Assembly (NCBI RefSeq): GCF_016865525.2
Contig: NZ_CP075169.1
Span: 3,844,337-3,908,336, forward strand
DNA from: Sodalis ligni
Lineage (GTDB): Bacteria; Pseudomonadota; Gammaproteobacteria; Enterobacterales; Enterobacteriaceae
Direction: 5' to 3'
Length of the DNA stretch: 64,000 nucleotides
The notes below the pieces were generated by a model, which saw only the letters and a list, made by a program, of their open reading frames with translations, did no database searches and was not told the origin of the DNA. The translations under genes and the position numbers were made by a program. Each line of letters begins with the position of its first letter. Position 1 is the first letter of the stretch. Positions 37,825-48,089 of this stretch are shown in pieces.

Positions 37825-39021
37825 ATGCAAATATCGCGTTCTCCCCGCTCCACCGCCTGGTTAAGAGTGGTCAGTTTGACCCTGGCCGCGTTTATCTTCA
37901 ACACTACCGAATTTGTCCCCATCGGCTTGTTGTCCGATATCGCCGCCAGCTTTTCCATGACCGCCGCCCAAGCCGGCCTGATACTCACAATCTATGCCTG
38001 GGGGGTGGCGCTGATGTCCCTGCCCTTTATGCTGCTCACCAGCCGCATTGAACGGCGCACCTTATTGATGCTGACCTTTCTGGTGTTTATCGCCAGCCAT
38101 GTGGTTTCCGCCTTCGCCTGGAGTTTCGGCGTATTGATGATTGCCCGTCTCGGCGTGGCGATGGCCCATGCCATATTCTGGTCCATCACCGCCTCGCTGG
38201 CCATGCGGGTGGCGCCGAGCGGTAAAAAAGCCCAGGCCCTGGGTTTACTGAGCACCGGGACCGCCATGGCAATGGTATTGGGCTTGCCCCTGGGACGCAT
38301 GATAGGCGAAGCATTGGGCTGGCGAACCACCTTTATGATCATCGGCGTACTGGCCTGCCTGATTATGGTGGTCCTGTTCAAGCTGCTGCCGACGCTGCCC
38401 AGCCACCATTCCGGTTCGCTTAAAAGCGTGCCTGAGCTGTTCAGGCGGCCGGCGCTGGTAGGCATGTATCTGCTCGCCGCTACCGTGGTCACCGCCCATT
38501 ACACCGCCTACAGCTATATAGAGCCGTTCCTGCAGAAAATCGCCGGTATGAGCGAGAACTTTACCACCATGGTGCTGCTGTTATTCGGCTTGGCAGGTAT
38601 TATCGGCAGCCTGATGTTCTCCCGGTTCAGCACCCGCTATCCCTCGGGAATATTGATAACCGCCATCGGTGTCCTGTTCGTCTGCCTGCTGGTATTGCGC
38701 CCGCTCTCCTTTAGCGAATTAAGCATTGCGCTGCTGAGCCTGGTATGGGGCGTCGCCATGACGGCCATCGGACTCTGTATGCAGGTGAAGGTATTGACGA
38801 TGGCCGCGGACGCCACCGACGTGGCCATGTCGCTCTTCTCGGGCATATTCAATATCGGTATCGGCGCGGGGGCGCTGCTGGGCAATCAGGTGAGTATACA
38901 TATCGGCATGGAGAATATCGGCCTGGTAGGCGCGGCATTCTGCGCCCTGGCGCTGGGACTGTGCGCGTTTATTTTTCACCGCTACTCGGCCATCGTAAAC
39001 CAGGCGGCGGAAACAGAATAA
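37825..39021 (+). CDS. sotB: Sugar efflux transporter SotB
   Basis: 398 residues, twelve membrane helices. The start [20 protein letters not shown] followed by [14 protein letters not shown] is the SotB (YdeA) signature. This drug:H+ antiporter-1 family member exports arabinose and other sugars. The gene is monocistronic and converges on a repeat array and the PAS-GGDEF-EAL gene. Confidence 0.9.
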   Translation: MQISRSPRSTAWLRVVSLTLAAFIFNTTEFVPIGLLSDIAASFSMTAAQAGLILTIYAWGVALMSLPFMLLTSRIERRTLLMLTFLVFIASHVVSAFAWSFGVLMIARLGVAMAHAIFWSITASLAMRVAPSGKKAQALGLLSTGTAMAMVLGLPLGRMIGEALGWRTTFMIIGVLACLIMVVLFKLLPTLPSHHSGSLKSVPELFRRPALVGMYLLAATVVTAHYTAYSYIEPFLQKIAGMSENFTTMVLLLFGLAGIIGSLMFSRFSTRYPSGILITAIGVLFVCLLVLRPLSFSELSIALLSLVWGVAMTAIGLCMQVKVLTMAADATDVAMSLFSGIFNIGIGAGALLGNQVSIHIGMENIGLVGAAFCALALGLCAFIFHRYSAIVNQAAETE

Positions 39022-39027
39022 GCGCCC

Positions 39028-39480
39028 CGATCGCCGATCGCGCAGCGAACGTGTTAAAGGGAGACCGTGCTGATGGGGTCGAAGCGGGCGTGGTTTTACC
39101 GCCCGCTGGAGCGCCCCACTGCGCGGTAGGCCCGCGATCGCCGATCGTGCAGCGAGCGTGTTAAAGGGAGACCGTGCTGATGGGGTCGAAGCGGGCGTGG
39201 TTTTACCGCCCGCTGGAGCGCCCCACAGCGCGGTAGGCCCGCGATCGCCGATCGCGCAGCGAACGTGTTAAAGGGAGACCGTGCTGATGGGGTCGAAGCG
39301 GGCGTGGTTTTACCGCCCGCCGGAGCGCCCCACTGCGCGGTAGGCCCGCGATCGCCGATCGCGCAGCGAACGTGTTAAAGGGAGACCGTGCTGATGGGGT
39401 CGAAGCGGGCGTGGTTTTACCGCCCGCCGGAGCGCCCCACTGCGCGGTAGGCCCGCGATCACCGATCGCGCAGCGAACGT
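39028..39480. repeat. Tandem array of a 107-bp repeat, about 4.2 copies (array 1)
   Basis: The anchor word GTGTTAAAGGGAGACC occurs at 39051, 39158, 39265 and 39372, exactly 107 bases apart. Each unit contains two palindromes: AGCGGGCG-TGGTTTTAC-CGCCCGCT (39083-39107 in copy 1) and CGCGATCG-C-CGATCGCG (for example 39240-39256), the latter with two GATC sites. The array fills the whole gap between two convergent genes. Copies differ by only a few bases. A second array of the same unit lies at 42884-43239. This resembles REP/BIME elements in location and structure, but I do not recognise the family. Confidence 0.9.
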
Positions 39481-39500
39481 TTGCCAGCGGCGGCACACGA

Positions 39501-41192
39501 TCACCCTTCCTTGGCGTTTGTAGAGTGATAATCCGTCCCGTCGCCGTCCAGCAAATACCCCAGATTTTCCTGCGTCAGAGGCTTGGAAAATAAGAAACCC
39601 TGCAACTGCGTACAGCCCGCATCCACCAGGAACTGCTGCTGCTCCACCGTCTCCACCCCTTCCGCGATCACCTGCAAATTCAGTTTCACCCCCAGATTGG
39701 ATACCGCGGTAACAATCGCCGCCGTATCCTTCAACTGCGTAACAAATTGCACAAACGAACGGTCAATCTTCACGCTGTCCACCACGATGTCCTTCAACAG
39801 GCTGAGGCTGGAATAGCCGGTACCGAAATCGTCCAGGGAAATTCTCACCCCGGCCAAACGCAAGGCAATCAGCTGGTCCTTACTGTTGGCATCGGAATTC
39901 ATGATGGCGGTTTCGGTCAGCTCCAGCTCTAGCCGTTGCGGCGGAAAATCCTCTTCCACCAGCAACTCCAGCACCATCCGGGCAAAGGCGCCGTCCCGAA
40001 GCTGAATAGGCGAAACGTTAACCGATACCGAAAGCGCGTCCCAGCGCCGCATCTCGCGACAGGCCTGGCGCAGGATAAATTTACCCAAGGGAATGATCAG
40101 GCCGGTCTCTTCCGCCAGCGGCACAAACTGCACCGGCGAAACCTCACCCAACACCGGATCTTCCCACCGCGCCAGCGCCTCCACCCCGATAATCGTCTTG
40201 TCCGACGCCCGCACCAGCGGCTGATAGGCGCAGCTGATGCCGACATTACGGGACAGGGCGGACGCCAGCGCCTTTTCCATGCGCCGCTTACTGGTGAGGC
40301 TGGCATCCAGCGATTCGGAATAAAAACAATGCACGTTTTTACCCTTGCGTTTCGCTTCATACAGGGCCGCATCCGCTTTGCGCATCAGCTCGCCGGCGGT
40401 GGTATCCGACTCCGCTATCTGAATAACGCCCACCGATACCGTGACAAAAGGCGAGGCGCCGGTAATGGTGAAAGGCGATTGCGTCTGCTTAACAATCTTG
40501 CGACATAACAATTCCGCGTCCTGGCGCGGAAGATCGCCCCTGATCAGCAATGCAAATTCATCACCGCCCATCCGGGCCACCAGACTCTCTTCCGGCACCA
40601 CGTGCTGCAAACGCCGGGCAAATTCGCACAGCACGAAATCTCCGGCCTGGTGGCCGTAGGTGTCATTGATGTTTTTAAACCCGTCGAGATCCATCAGCAT
40701 CAACAAGCCGCCGGTCTGCCCCGACGTTCCGCCGGGCACCACCACATGGTTCAGATCTTCATACAGGGCGGTGCGGTTATGCAGGCCGGTGAGAATATCG
40801 TGATAGGCCAGATAGCGGGTTTGGGCTTCGGACTCGCGCAGTACCGAAATATCATTCAATGAAATCAGTATATAAGGCTGAGCATTCAATAAAATTCGCG
40901 ATGACCGCACCATAAAGGTCGTGATTTGGTTATCCTGTCCCGATACGCGTTCTTCATATTCTACCGGTTCACCGGTTTCCATCACCTGCCGATCCCGTTC
41001 CTGGATATGCGATACCAGCAAAGCATCCAGCCCATCCAAGGCGGTCTGGCCGATGAGCTCCTCAGCGGTTTTGCCAAACAGTTCGCAGGCCTTGCGGTTC
41101 AAAAACACCAGCCGGTAATGGTGATCCTTAAGAAATGTAGCGTCAGGCAAGGCATTAAGCACCGCCTGGCATACTGCGAGATTATTGAACAT
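39501..41192 (-). CDS. PAS-GGDEF-EAL cyclic-di-GMP signalling protein
   Basis: 563 residues. A PAS domain comes first (~10-120, FLKDHHYRLVFLNRKACELF). The GGDEF domain follows (~125-290) with the intact active site ARMGGDEFALL and the DLDGFKNINDTYGHQAGD metal motif. The EAL domain (~300-555) has GVEALARW, the metal residues in ELELTETAIMN and SLDDFGTGYSS, and IDRSFVQ. Both cyclase and phosphodiesterase active sites look complete. There is no transmembrane segment, so it is a cytoplasmic sensor with an unknown PAS ligand. It converges with sotB across repeat array 1. Confidence 0.92.
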   Translation of the reverse strand: MFNNLAVCQAVLNALPDATFLKDHHYRLVFLNRKACELFGKTAEELIGQTALDGLDALLVSHIQERDRQVMETGEPVEYEERVSGQDNQITTFMVRSSRILLNAQPYILISLNDISVLRESEAQTRYLAYHDILTGLHNRTALYEDLNHVVVPGGTSGQTGGLLMLMDLDGFKNINDTYGHQAGDFVLCEFARRLQHVVPEESLVARMGGDEFALLIRGDLPRQDAELLCRKIVKQTQSPFTITGASPFVTVSVGVIQIAESDTTAGELMRKADAALYEAKRKGKNVHCFYSESLDASLTSKRRMEKALASALSRNVGISCAYQPLVRASDKTIIGVEALARWEDPVLGEVSPVQFVPLAEETGLIIPLGKFILRQACREMRRWDALSVSVNVSPIQLRDGAFARMVLELLVEEDFPPQRLELELTETAIMNSDANSKDQLIALRLAGVRISLDDFGTGYSSLSLLKDIVVDSVKIDRSFVQFVTQLKDTAAIVTAVSNLGVKLNLQVIAEGVETVEQQQFLVDAGCTQLQGFLFSKPLTQENLGYLLDGDGTDYHSTNAKEG

Positions 41193-41547
41193 ACAATGGC
41201 ATCCTGGAGTATCGCTCTTGAAAGAGTAGCATAACTTCCCTTAGCCGCTGAGACGGTTATTTAGACATGGAAAGAGAAAAAGCGTCATCAACGGTAATAC
41301 CTTGAGACAGCCCACCGCGTCAAACGCCCCTTTGTAGCACCATTGTGGTGCTTTAGCACTATAATGGTGAGCCCTCAGCCCTCTTTAGGTGCCATTCTCG
41401 AAGGCAGCGCCTCTCTTTTTACGCGCTCAGTTCGTTGTTTCCTTATATAATGCGCCTGCTTCAGTGTTTGCCGCCGCCGGATAAAAGGCGGAATGATGGC
41501 ATAGCTATTGCTTAGGCTGTGCAGACAACTTCAATGAGATAACTCCC
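41193..41547. promoter_or_regulatory. Control region of the purine permease: NtrC sites and sigma-54 promoter
   Basis: 355 bases with no gene. It contains two NtrC-type sites, AGCACCATTGTGGTGCT (41336-41352, perfect 7-bp arms) and AGCACTATAATGGTGAG (41355-41371). Downstream is a -24/-12 element TGGCAT-AGCTA-TTGCT (41497-41512), about 36 bases before the permease ATG. The enhancer-to-promoter distance (~125-160 bases) is typical. Both parts match consensus (GCACC-N5-TGGTGC and TGGCAC-N5-TTGCW) with few mismatches, so nitrogen-limitation control is well supported by sequence though unproven. Confidence 0.75.
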
Positions 41548-42843
41548 ATGTTAGAAAGAATTTTCAAATTAAAGGTTCATCGTACTAACGTTCGAACCGA
41601 AATTTTGGCAGGGCTGACCACATTTTTGGCGATGGCATATATTCTGTTTGTAAACCCCTCTATCCTGAGCGCTACCGGCATGGATAAAGGCTCGGTGTTC
41701 GTGGCGACCTGCCTGGCCGCCGCTATCGGTTCGGCATTGATGGGCTTTATAGCCAACTATCCCATCGCCCTGGCTCCCGGCATGGGGCTCAATGCCTTCT
41801 TCACCTATACCGTGGTATTGCATATGGGCCATACCTGGCAGGTGGCTCTGGGGGCGGTATTCCTGTCGGCATTGATCTTTTTTGCCTTGTCCATTTTCAA
41901 AATCCGCGAATGGATTATCAGAAGTATTCCGTTACCGCTGAGATCGGGTATTGCCGCCGGCATCGGCCTGTTCCTGGCCATTATCGCTCTGGAAAGCTCA
42001 GGGATCGTCGTAGCCAATCCCGCCACCCTGGTGGGCCTGGGTGATTTGACCAAAGGCGGCCCGCTGCTGGCCATGCTTGGTTTTATCATTATCGTGGTGC
42101 TTGAAGCCCGCAGGGTGCCTGGCGCGGTGCTGATAGGCATCCTGGCCATTACGTTTATTTCCATCGCCGTGGGCCTAAGCCCCTGGGGCGGCGTACTCTC
42201 CATGCCGCCCTCCATCGCGCCGACCTTCCTGCACCTGGATATTCGCGGGGCGTTGGATGTGTCCAGGATAAGCGTAGTGTTCGCCTTCCTGTTCGTGGAT
42301 GTGTTCGATAACTCCGGCCCCTTGATTGGCGTCCCCAAGCGCGCCGGACTGGCGGACGAAGACGGCAACATTCCCAAAATGGGCAAAGCATTGGTGGCGG
42401 ATAGCGCCGCGGCCCTGTTCGGTTCGCTGCTGGGCACCTCCACCACCACCAGTTACATCGAATCCGCCGCGGGAGTCAGCGCCGGTGGCCGTACCGGCCT
42501 CACCGCCATCGTGGTGGGTATACTCTTCCTGCTGAGCCTGTTTTTCGCCCCGCTGGCCGGCAGCGTCCCGGCCTTCGCCACTGCCCCGGCGTTACTGTTT
42601 ATCGCCGTGCTGATGACCTCCGGCCTGGCGGAAATCGACTGGCGTGACATTACCGTGGCCGCGCCGGTCACCGTAACCGCCCTGACCATGCCGCTGACCT
42701 ACTCCATCGCCAACGGCATCGCCTTTGGTTTCATCACCTGGACGGTAGTGAAACTCCTGAGCGGCCGTTACCGCGATCTGAACGCCGCGCTGGTAATTCT
42801 GTCGCTGCTGTTTGTGATCAAGCTGGGCTGGCTCAGCGCCTAA
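41548..42843 (+). CDS. Purine nucleobase permease (AzgA-like NCS2 family)
   Basis: 431 residues with about twelve to fourteen hydrophobic helices. Signatures of the AzgA/YjcD branch are VRTEILAGLTTFLAMAYILF, ALAPGMGLNAFFTYTVV and LFVDVFDNSGPLIGV. The substrate motif region GSLLGTSTTTSYIESAAGVS is also present. Members import adenine, guanine, hypoxanthine or xanthine by proton symport (E. coli AdeP/AdeQ, GhxP/GhxQ); which base is not decided here. The upstream NtrC and sigma-54 elements imply use of purines as a nitrogen source. Confidence 0.9.
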   Translation: MLERIFKLKVHRTNVRTEILAGLTTFLAMAYILFVNPSILSATGMDKGSVFVATCLAAAIGSALMGFIANYPIALAPGMGLNAFFTYTVVLHMGHTWQVALGAVFLSALIFFALSIFKIREWIIRSIPLPLRSGIAAGIGLFLAIIALESSGIVVANPATLVGLGDLTKGGPLLAMLGFIIIVVLEARRVPGAVLIGILAITFISIAVGLSPWGGVLSMPPSIAPTFLHLDIRGALDVSRISVVFAFLFVDVFDNSGPLIGVPKRAGLADEDGNIPKMGKALVADSAAALFGSLLGTSTTTSYIESAAGVSAGGRTGLTAIVVGILFLLSLFFAPLAGSVPAFATAPALLFIAVLMTSGLAEIDWRDITVAAPVTVTALTMPLTYSIANGIAFGFITWTVVKLLSGRYRDLNAALVILSLLFVIKLGWLSA

Positions 42844-42883
42844 GCGGCAGGCCGGGCTCGCCTCAGCAAATCTTATGTTGATG

Positions 42884-43239
42884 CGAGCGCGTGTTAAAGG
42901 GAGACCGTGCTGATGGGGTCGAATCGGGTATGGTTTTACCGCCCGACCGAGCGCCCCATAGCGCGGTTGGCCCGCGATCGCCGATCGCGCAGCGAGCGTG
43001 TTAAAGGGAGACCGTGCTGATGGGGTCGAAGCGGGCGTGGTTTTACCGCCCGCCGGAGCGCCCCACAGCGCGGTTGGCCCGCGATCGCCGATCGCGCAGC
43101 GAGCGTGTTAAAGGGAGACCGTGCTGATGGGGTCGAAGCGGGCGTGGTTTTACCGCCCGCCGGAGCGCCCCACTGCGCGGTAGGCCCGCGATCGCCGATC
43201 GTGCAGCGAGCGTGTTAAAGGGAGACCGTGCTGATGGGC
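42884..43239. repeat. Tandem array of the 107-bp repeat, about 3.3 copies (array 2)
   Basis: The anchor word occurs at 42891, 42998, 43105 and 43212, again exactly 107 bases apart, in the same orientation as array 1. The last copy is truncated after CTGATGGG. The first copy carries a changed hairpin, ATCGGGTA/CGCCCGAC instead of AGCGGGCG/CGCCCGCT. A G:C pair there has become T:A on both sides, which is a compensatory change. The array lies between the ends of the purine permease and DNA glycosylase genes, again a convergent gap. Confidence 0.9.
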
Positions 43240-43273
43240 ACGGTAGTCCCGCCAACACCAAACGTGACAGAGC

Positions 43274-43912
43274 CTATTTGCCGGATTTTACGATGGGCTG
43301 CAGGCTGTATTCCGGGGCCGAATAGGCCCACAGATAAAGGGACGCGGTAGAGCCATAAGGAGAGTAACGCCGGCGATAGCGCTCAAAACGCTCCCGTGGC
43401 AGTTCCCTATGCCGGTAAAGATTCATCATCCCGCGCCGAATGGCCAAATCCCCCCAGCTCAAAATATCCGGCCGCCCCATTGAAGACATCATCAACATCT
43501 CCGCCGTCCAAATGCCGATGCCCGGCAGACGCGATAACACCGCAATCACCTCCCCGTCCGTATACCCGCCGATGGCCGCCAAATCCAGCTCACCGCTCAT
43601 GACCGCCGTAGCCGCCCCCTTAATATATAATGCCTTTCTCATCGACATACCGCAGGATTGAATCTGCTCCGCCGTCAATTGCTCCATGGCCGCCGGGGTT
43701 ATGGCGCCCGCCAGCGTCCTCAGACGTCCGTTTACCGTGACAGCGGCCTTAGTGGATATTTGCTGATCGACAATATTGCGAACCAGGGCGGCAAACAGAT
43801 CCGGCATCATCGGCCGGCTGATGATGCCGAAACGCTCAATGGCCTCCGCCATGCGCTTATCTCTTTTCGCCAGCCAATTCAATTCTTTCGCACCATATTC
43901 AAATATTGCCAT
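43274..43912 (-). CDS. DNA-3-methyladenine glycosylase II-like (HhH-GPD)
   Basis: I choose the start at 43912 (MAIFEYGAKELNWLAKRDKR), giving 212 residues. The helix-hairpin-helix is LSRLPGIGIWTAEMLMMSSM and the catalytic Asp is in WGDLAIRRGM, the GPD motif of AlkA/OGG-type glycosylases. The core AALVRNIVDQQISTKAA is also typical. There is no C-terminal Fe-S cysteine loop, so it is of the AlkA/YfjP rather than Nth type. It removes alkylated bases; the gene stands alone. Confidence 0.88.
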   Translation of the reverse strand: MAIFEYGAKELNWLAKRDKRMAEAIERFGIISRPMMPDLFAALVRNIVDQQISTKAAVTVNGRLRTLAGAITPAAMEQLTAEQIQSCGMSMRKALYIKGAATAVMSGELDLAAIGGYTDGEVIAVLSRLPGIGIWTAEMLMMSSMGRPDILSWGDLAIRRGMMNLYRHRELPRERFERYRRRYSPYGSTASLYLWAYSAPEYSLQPIVKSGK

Positions 43913-44072
43913 GAATCTCACTCTCTGTTTCAATCCCCAAAGCACACTCTACCGCCTCAAGAATAGCATTTTGTTCGTTAGGCAATAATTTATAAAAATG
44001 CTATAAATGAAGGCTTACCATGCCCTTATCCGTACTACGGACTTCATTTTCCTATTCATAGAGGCAGGCAGT

Positions 44073-45023
44073 ATGAAACCACGTAAAGTGATGATCATCG
44101 GCGCGGGCAATGTAGGATCCTCCGCCGCCTATGCGCTGCTGAACCAGCAGATTTGCCAAGAGCTTATCCTGGTGGACCTGAACCAATCCCTGGTGGAAGG
44201 CCATCGCCAGGATCTCGCCGATGCGGCGGCCTATATGCCCGGCCGGATCATCATCAGCGCCCGGCCGGTGACGGACTGCGCCGATGTGGATATCGCGGTG
44301 ATTACCGTTTCCGGCGGCGGCCTCAAACCCGGCCAGACCAGGCTGGATGAGCTGGACGGCACCGCCCGCATCGTAGGTAATATCGTACCGGAGATGATGC
44401 AAAACGGCTTTAAGGGCATATTCCTGGTGGCCACCAACCCCTGCGACATTATCACCTATCAGGTATGGAAGCTCTCCGGCCTGCCCCGCCACCAGGTGCT
44501 GGGCACCGGCGTATGGCTGGATACCACCCGCTTGCGGCGCATCCTGGCTGAGCAGTTGGATATCGCGGCCCAAAGCGTCGATGCTTTTATTCTCGGCGAA
44601 CACGGCGAAACGCAATTCCCGGTCTGGTCGCACTCGTCGGTGTACGGCATGACGCTCAATGAATACAGCCGCTTGAAAACCGGGCAGGAACTGGACTTTG
44701 CGGCGCTGGGCGAGCGCACACGCCGGCTTGGCTTTGAAATCTATTCACAAAAGGGCTGTACCGAATACGGCGTGGCCGGCACCATTACCGAAATTTGCCG
44801 TAACCTGTTCACCAGCAGCCATCGGGCGCTGACCGTCTCATGCGTCTTGGATGGGGAGTATGGCAAGGAGGGATTAGCCATCGGCGTTCCGGCGGTATTA
44901 ACCCAGCGGGGCATCGAACAGATTAGCGAGCTGGATTTGAACGAACTGGAGCAGCGGCAGTTTGATGATTCGGCGGCCGCTATAAAAACCAATATCCAGC
45001 GACTGGCGGTGCTTCACCATTAA
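44073..45023 (+). CDS. L-2-hydroxyacid dehydrogenase of the LDH/MDH family
   Basis: 316 residues from the ATG at 44073. NAD-binding GAGNVGSSAAYAL at ~9-21. Catalytic residues are present: Arg in KPGQTRLDELDG, the Asp/Arg pair in GVWLDTTRLRRI and His in FILGEHGETQFP. The substrate-specificity position before KPG is Leu (GGGLKPGQTR), where L-lactate dehydrogenases have Gln (NQKPGETR) and malate dehydrogenases Arg. That suggests a bulkier or more hydrophobic 2-oxoacid, as in hydroxyisocaproate dehydrogenases. Most enterobacteria lack this type of enzyme. Confidence 0.85.
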   Translation: MKPRKVMIIGAGNVGSSAAYALLNQQICQELILVDLNQSLVEGHRQDLADAAAYMPGRIIISARPVTDCADVDIAVITVSGGGLKPGQTRLDELDGTARIVGNIVPEMMQNGFKGIFLVATNPCDIITYQVWKLSGLPRHQVLGTGVWLDTTRLRRILAEQLDIAAQSVDAFILGEHGETQFPVWSHSSVYGMTLNEYSRLKTGQELDFAALGERTRRLGFEIYSQKGCTEYGVAGTITEICRNLFTSSHRALTVSCVLDGEYGKEGLAIGVPAVLTQRGIEQISELDLNELEQRQFDDSAAAIKTNIQRLAVLHH

Positions 45024-45266
45024 CGGTCTAAGGTTAACGCAATAGGATTTTCCGGTCTGCCGGCCGGGAAAAACCCTTTAGGTGATTGCAAATAAAGAAT
45101 GCGAGCGCTCAATAGAAAATGCGATGTCCCATTAAAAAAACAGCATAAACGACATTACGTCAAATTATATATTATGCGAAACCATAAAGACGTTAATATT
45201 TATTTACAGCGTTTTATTCAGGTCAATCCGCACCGGATCAGGCCGTTTGACTGAAATAACCTTTTT

Positions 45267-45640
45267 TTATTTTAACTTAAGCAATCGCCTTACCATGCTT
45301 TTTAATCTTTTCTTGAAATCATCATCCTTGACGAAGCGGTAAGGACCGTGATTGCCTTGGGTTTGCCAGTGAAAAAGGACATCACTATTGTTGGCGCTGA
45401 CATAATTCGGCAATAATCCCCCCCGCCGCAGGTTGCATGGGCAGTGCGCCGGGTGAGCCTTTCGCACGCAGACCGGGATCGAACAGAACAGGCTGGCCCG
45501 CTGGGGACCGGCGACAATATCGGATAATAATGCATCGGTAACGGAGATTGAATCATTGGCATCGGCAGTCTGGGTGGGTCCAATGATTGAATTAAAATCA
45601 TTATCATTGATAATAATAGAACTGATCGCAATATTACATT
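45267..45640 (-). pseudogene. Unrecognised protein gene, frame broken
   Basis: Three overlapping frames each look protein-like over part of this stretch. In order they read DNDFNSIIGPTQTADANDS, then DPGLRAKGSPGALPMQPAAG, then PNYVSANNSDVLFHWQTQGN, ending RLKSMVRRLLKLK at 45267. Joining them needs one base added in a C-run near 45510 and two in the 7-base G-run near 45423. The result would be about 125 residues, hydrophilic with a very basic tail. No start codon is in frame at the left end, so the N-terminus may also be damaged. I do not recognise the family. Confidence 0.5.
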
Positions 45641-46244
45641 AAGCTGATTTTTCTGCTGGTCATGAAATAACTTACCTGCGTTTCACTGATGCCATTGTCG
45701 GTTTCCCATCTGGCGGAACAACGCTTTGCCGGCGGGAAAAATTTTTGCCCTCCTCTGTCGATAATTATATAAAATTCTATAAATTTTATTTAATATAATG
45801 CTAGTAATACAATACAAACCCGGTTAAATCATTCCCATCAAAGATGGCATGGTGTTAATATACAAATAACCCTACAAGTCTACAATATTATTCAGATAAG
45901 AGTGGGTGTGCAATAATGGAATGGCGAAATTCATTATCCTTTATAACCAAAGTGCATCCATAACATCATTTTTTCCATCCATTTGATTCTTTATTCATCA
46001 GTAAGGGAATATTATTTCCTCATGAACTAATGAATCTATTTAAATAGAATATTCACGAACGGCAGGCAAATGCAAACCGTTAAACTCCGCCAGGGCAGAA
46101 AAGAGAAAGAATCCGGGAGAACAGGCTGGACCGGATGGCCGGACAGTTTCCGGCCCTCGGTGTGTCTTGCACTAAGGCTTGAGCGGGCGCCGCCGCCGGC
46201 GGCATACTCACCGGCGAAATCGGCATGGCCCCCGTTGAATTGAC
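45641..46244. other. AT-rich intergenic region, no gene recognised
   Basis: About 600 bases. The first ~400 are strongly AT-rich, with many stops in all frames. From about 46080 the composition turns GC-rich. Nothing supports a gene; remnants of horizontally acquired DNA adjoining the broken gene to the left are possible. Confidence 0.4.
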
Positions 46245-46688
<444 letters not shown>

Positions 46689-46757
46689 CTACAGAGTAGC
46701 AGCTATCCTGTGCAATGGCTTAACGCATTTTACCCGCTTTCGCCCGCGAACCCTACT

Positions 46758-47836
46758 TCAATCTTCCTGCTCAGGCAAAGGCTTACGCAGCGCCAGGCAA
46801 AGCAGCTGCGCCATCTGCTCAAGCTGTCCGGTAAGCTTCAGGCTCAGCCAGACATAGCCGAATATCGGCGCTTCAATCTGCTCGCGGCGGCTGGCCAGCT
46901 CCATTAACTGCCTCAGTTCAGCGGCAATGGTGTCCAGCTCGCCGCTGTTGGCGACAATAGGCGCGGGATTACCTTGGCGCAACGCCTCGGCCAGGGTCAG
47001 CAGGGTACGCAGCGTTACCATCTGGGTGCTGCGCAGCGTGGTGGCGTTCAGTAGGATAAAATGGCTTTCCCGCGAGGCCCACCATGCATCGATTTGCAAT
47101 TCCAGCACGCAGACGATGTTACGGCTGAGGTTCTGGATTCTGTCGAATATATCCTTGGCGATGGCGGTTTCCTTAGCGGCCGGCGCCGCCAGCGTGCTCA
47201 TTTTTACCACGTCATTGAGCAGCTTTTTCAACCGTCCCTCCAGACGCGGACGCTCGATGATATTCGGCGAGACATAGGCGGCATAAAGCTTGCTCAGGGC
47301 GGTGAGGTTAAAGCTCATTTGCATGCGCCAATGAATGAACGCCCGCTGCGGATAAATACTGGTAAACAACAGTGCCAGCAGCGAGCCGATGATCACATCG
47401 CCGCTGCGCCACAGGGCGGTTTGCATATCGCCGGCCCCGGCGCCGCAGACCACCGCCAGGGTAATGCCGATGAGCAGCGCCATATAGGGCCGCTTGCCCA
47501 GGGTCAAATAGCCGCAGACGAACATCACCAGCCCGCACCAGACCAGCATTACCGGCAGGGAATAGAGCTCCAGCCGCAAGGCTATCAGCCCCGAGGCGGC
47601 GCCAAAAATGGTGCCGATAATGCGCTGCCCGGCGCGCTGCAGCACATTCCCCCAAAATGAAATCGGTCCCATGACCACCACCAGGTAATCAGCGGCCAGG
47701 TTCCTTCCGGAATATCCAGCAAGCGGATGATCATAAACGTGAGAACAAACGCCAGTCCGATGCGCAATCCATGGGCGATACGGTAATTCTGGTAAATGGT
47801 ATTTTCGAGGGAGGAAATCTTTCTGTCCAAACGCAC
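46758..47836 (-). pseudogene. yeeA: Inner-membrane FUSC-family protein YeeA, frame broken
   Basis: The N-terminal frame (47836, MRLDRKISSLENTIYQNYRI) runs to IPEGTWPLIT and loses register. The next frame resumes at VVVMGPISFWGNVLQRAGQR and ends at 46758. Adding one C near 47684 restores WPLITLVVVMGPISFWGN and a 359-residue protein close to E. coli YeeA (352). Six N-terminal membrane helices are followed by a cytoplasmic domain (SPNIIERPRLEGRLKKLLND). Function is unknown; relatives export aromatic compounds. Its neighbour tmaR is conserved. Confidence 0.9.
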
Positions 47837-48089
47837 GGGCTATCGACCTGGGATGACTAAGCTGAAAAATTATTTTAAAGAAATTAAACGGCTTTCACAT
47901 CATTAATTCTTCTTATCTGTATCGGAATGTAACCATCATAACGTGACTATTTTGTTATCAACATATTTATTCATTGCAACATAGTTGGTTTATTTATAAT
48001 TTAACCACAACAACTCTGGCAGTTTTGTCGTGAAATCGAAAACGCATGATGCCTACACGCATCATTACAATAAAATAGGAAACGTCATA

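Noticed and set aside
39028..39480. CRISPR array
   Set aside because: The units are contiguous 107-bp copies with no variable spacers and no cas genes nearby.
39203..39504. Arg-rich open frames across the repeat arrays, both strands
   Set aside because: They arise because the 107-bp unit happens to lack stops in some frames. The unit is not a multiple of three, so the frame changes between copies, and there is no ribosome site.
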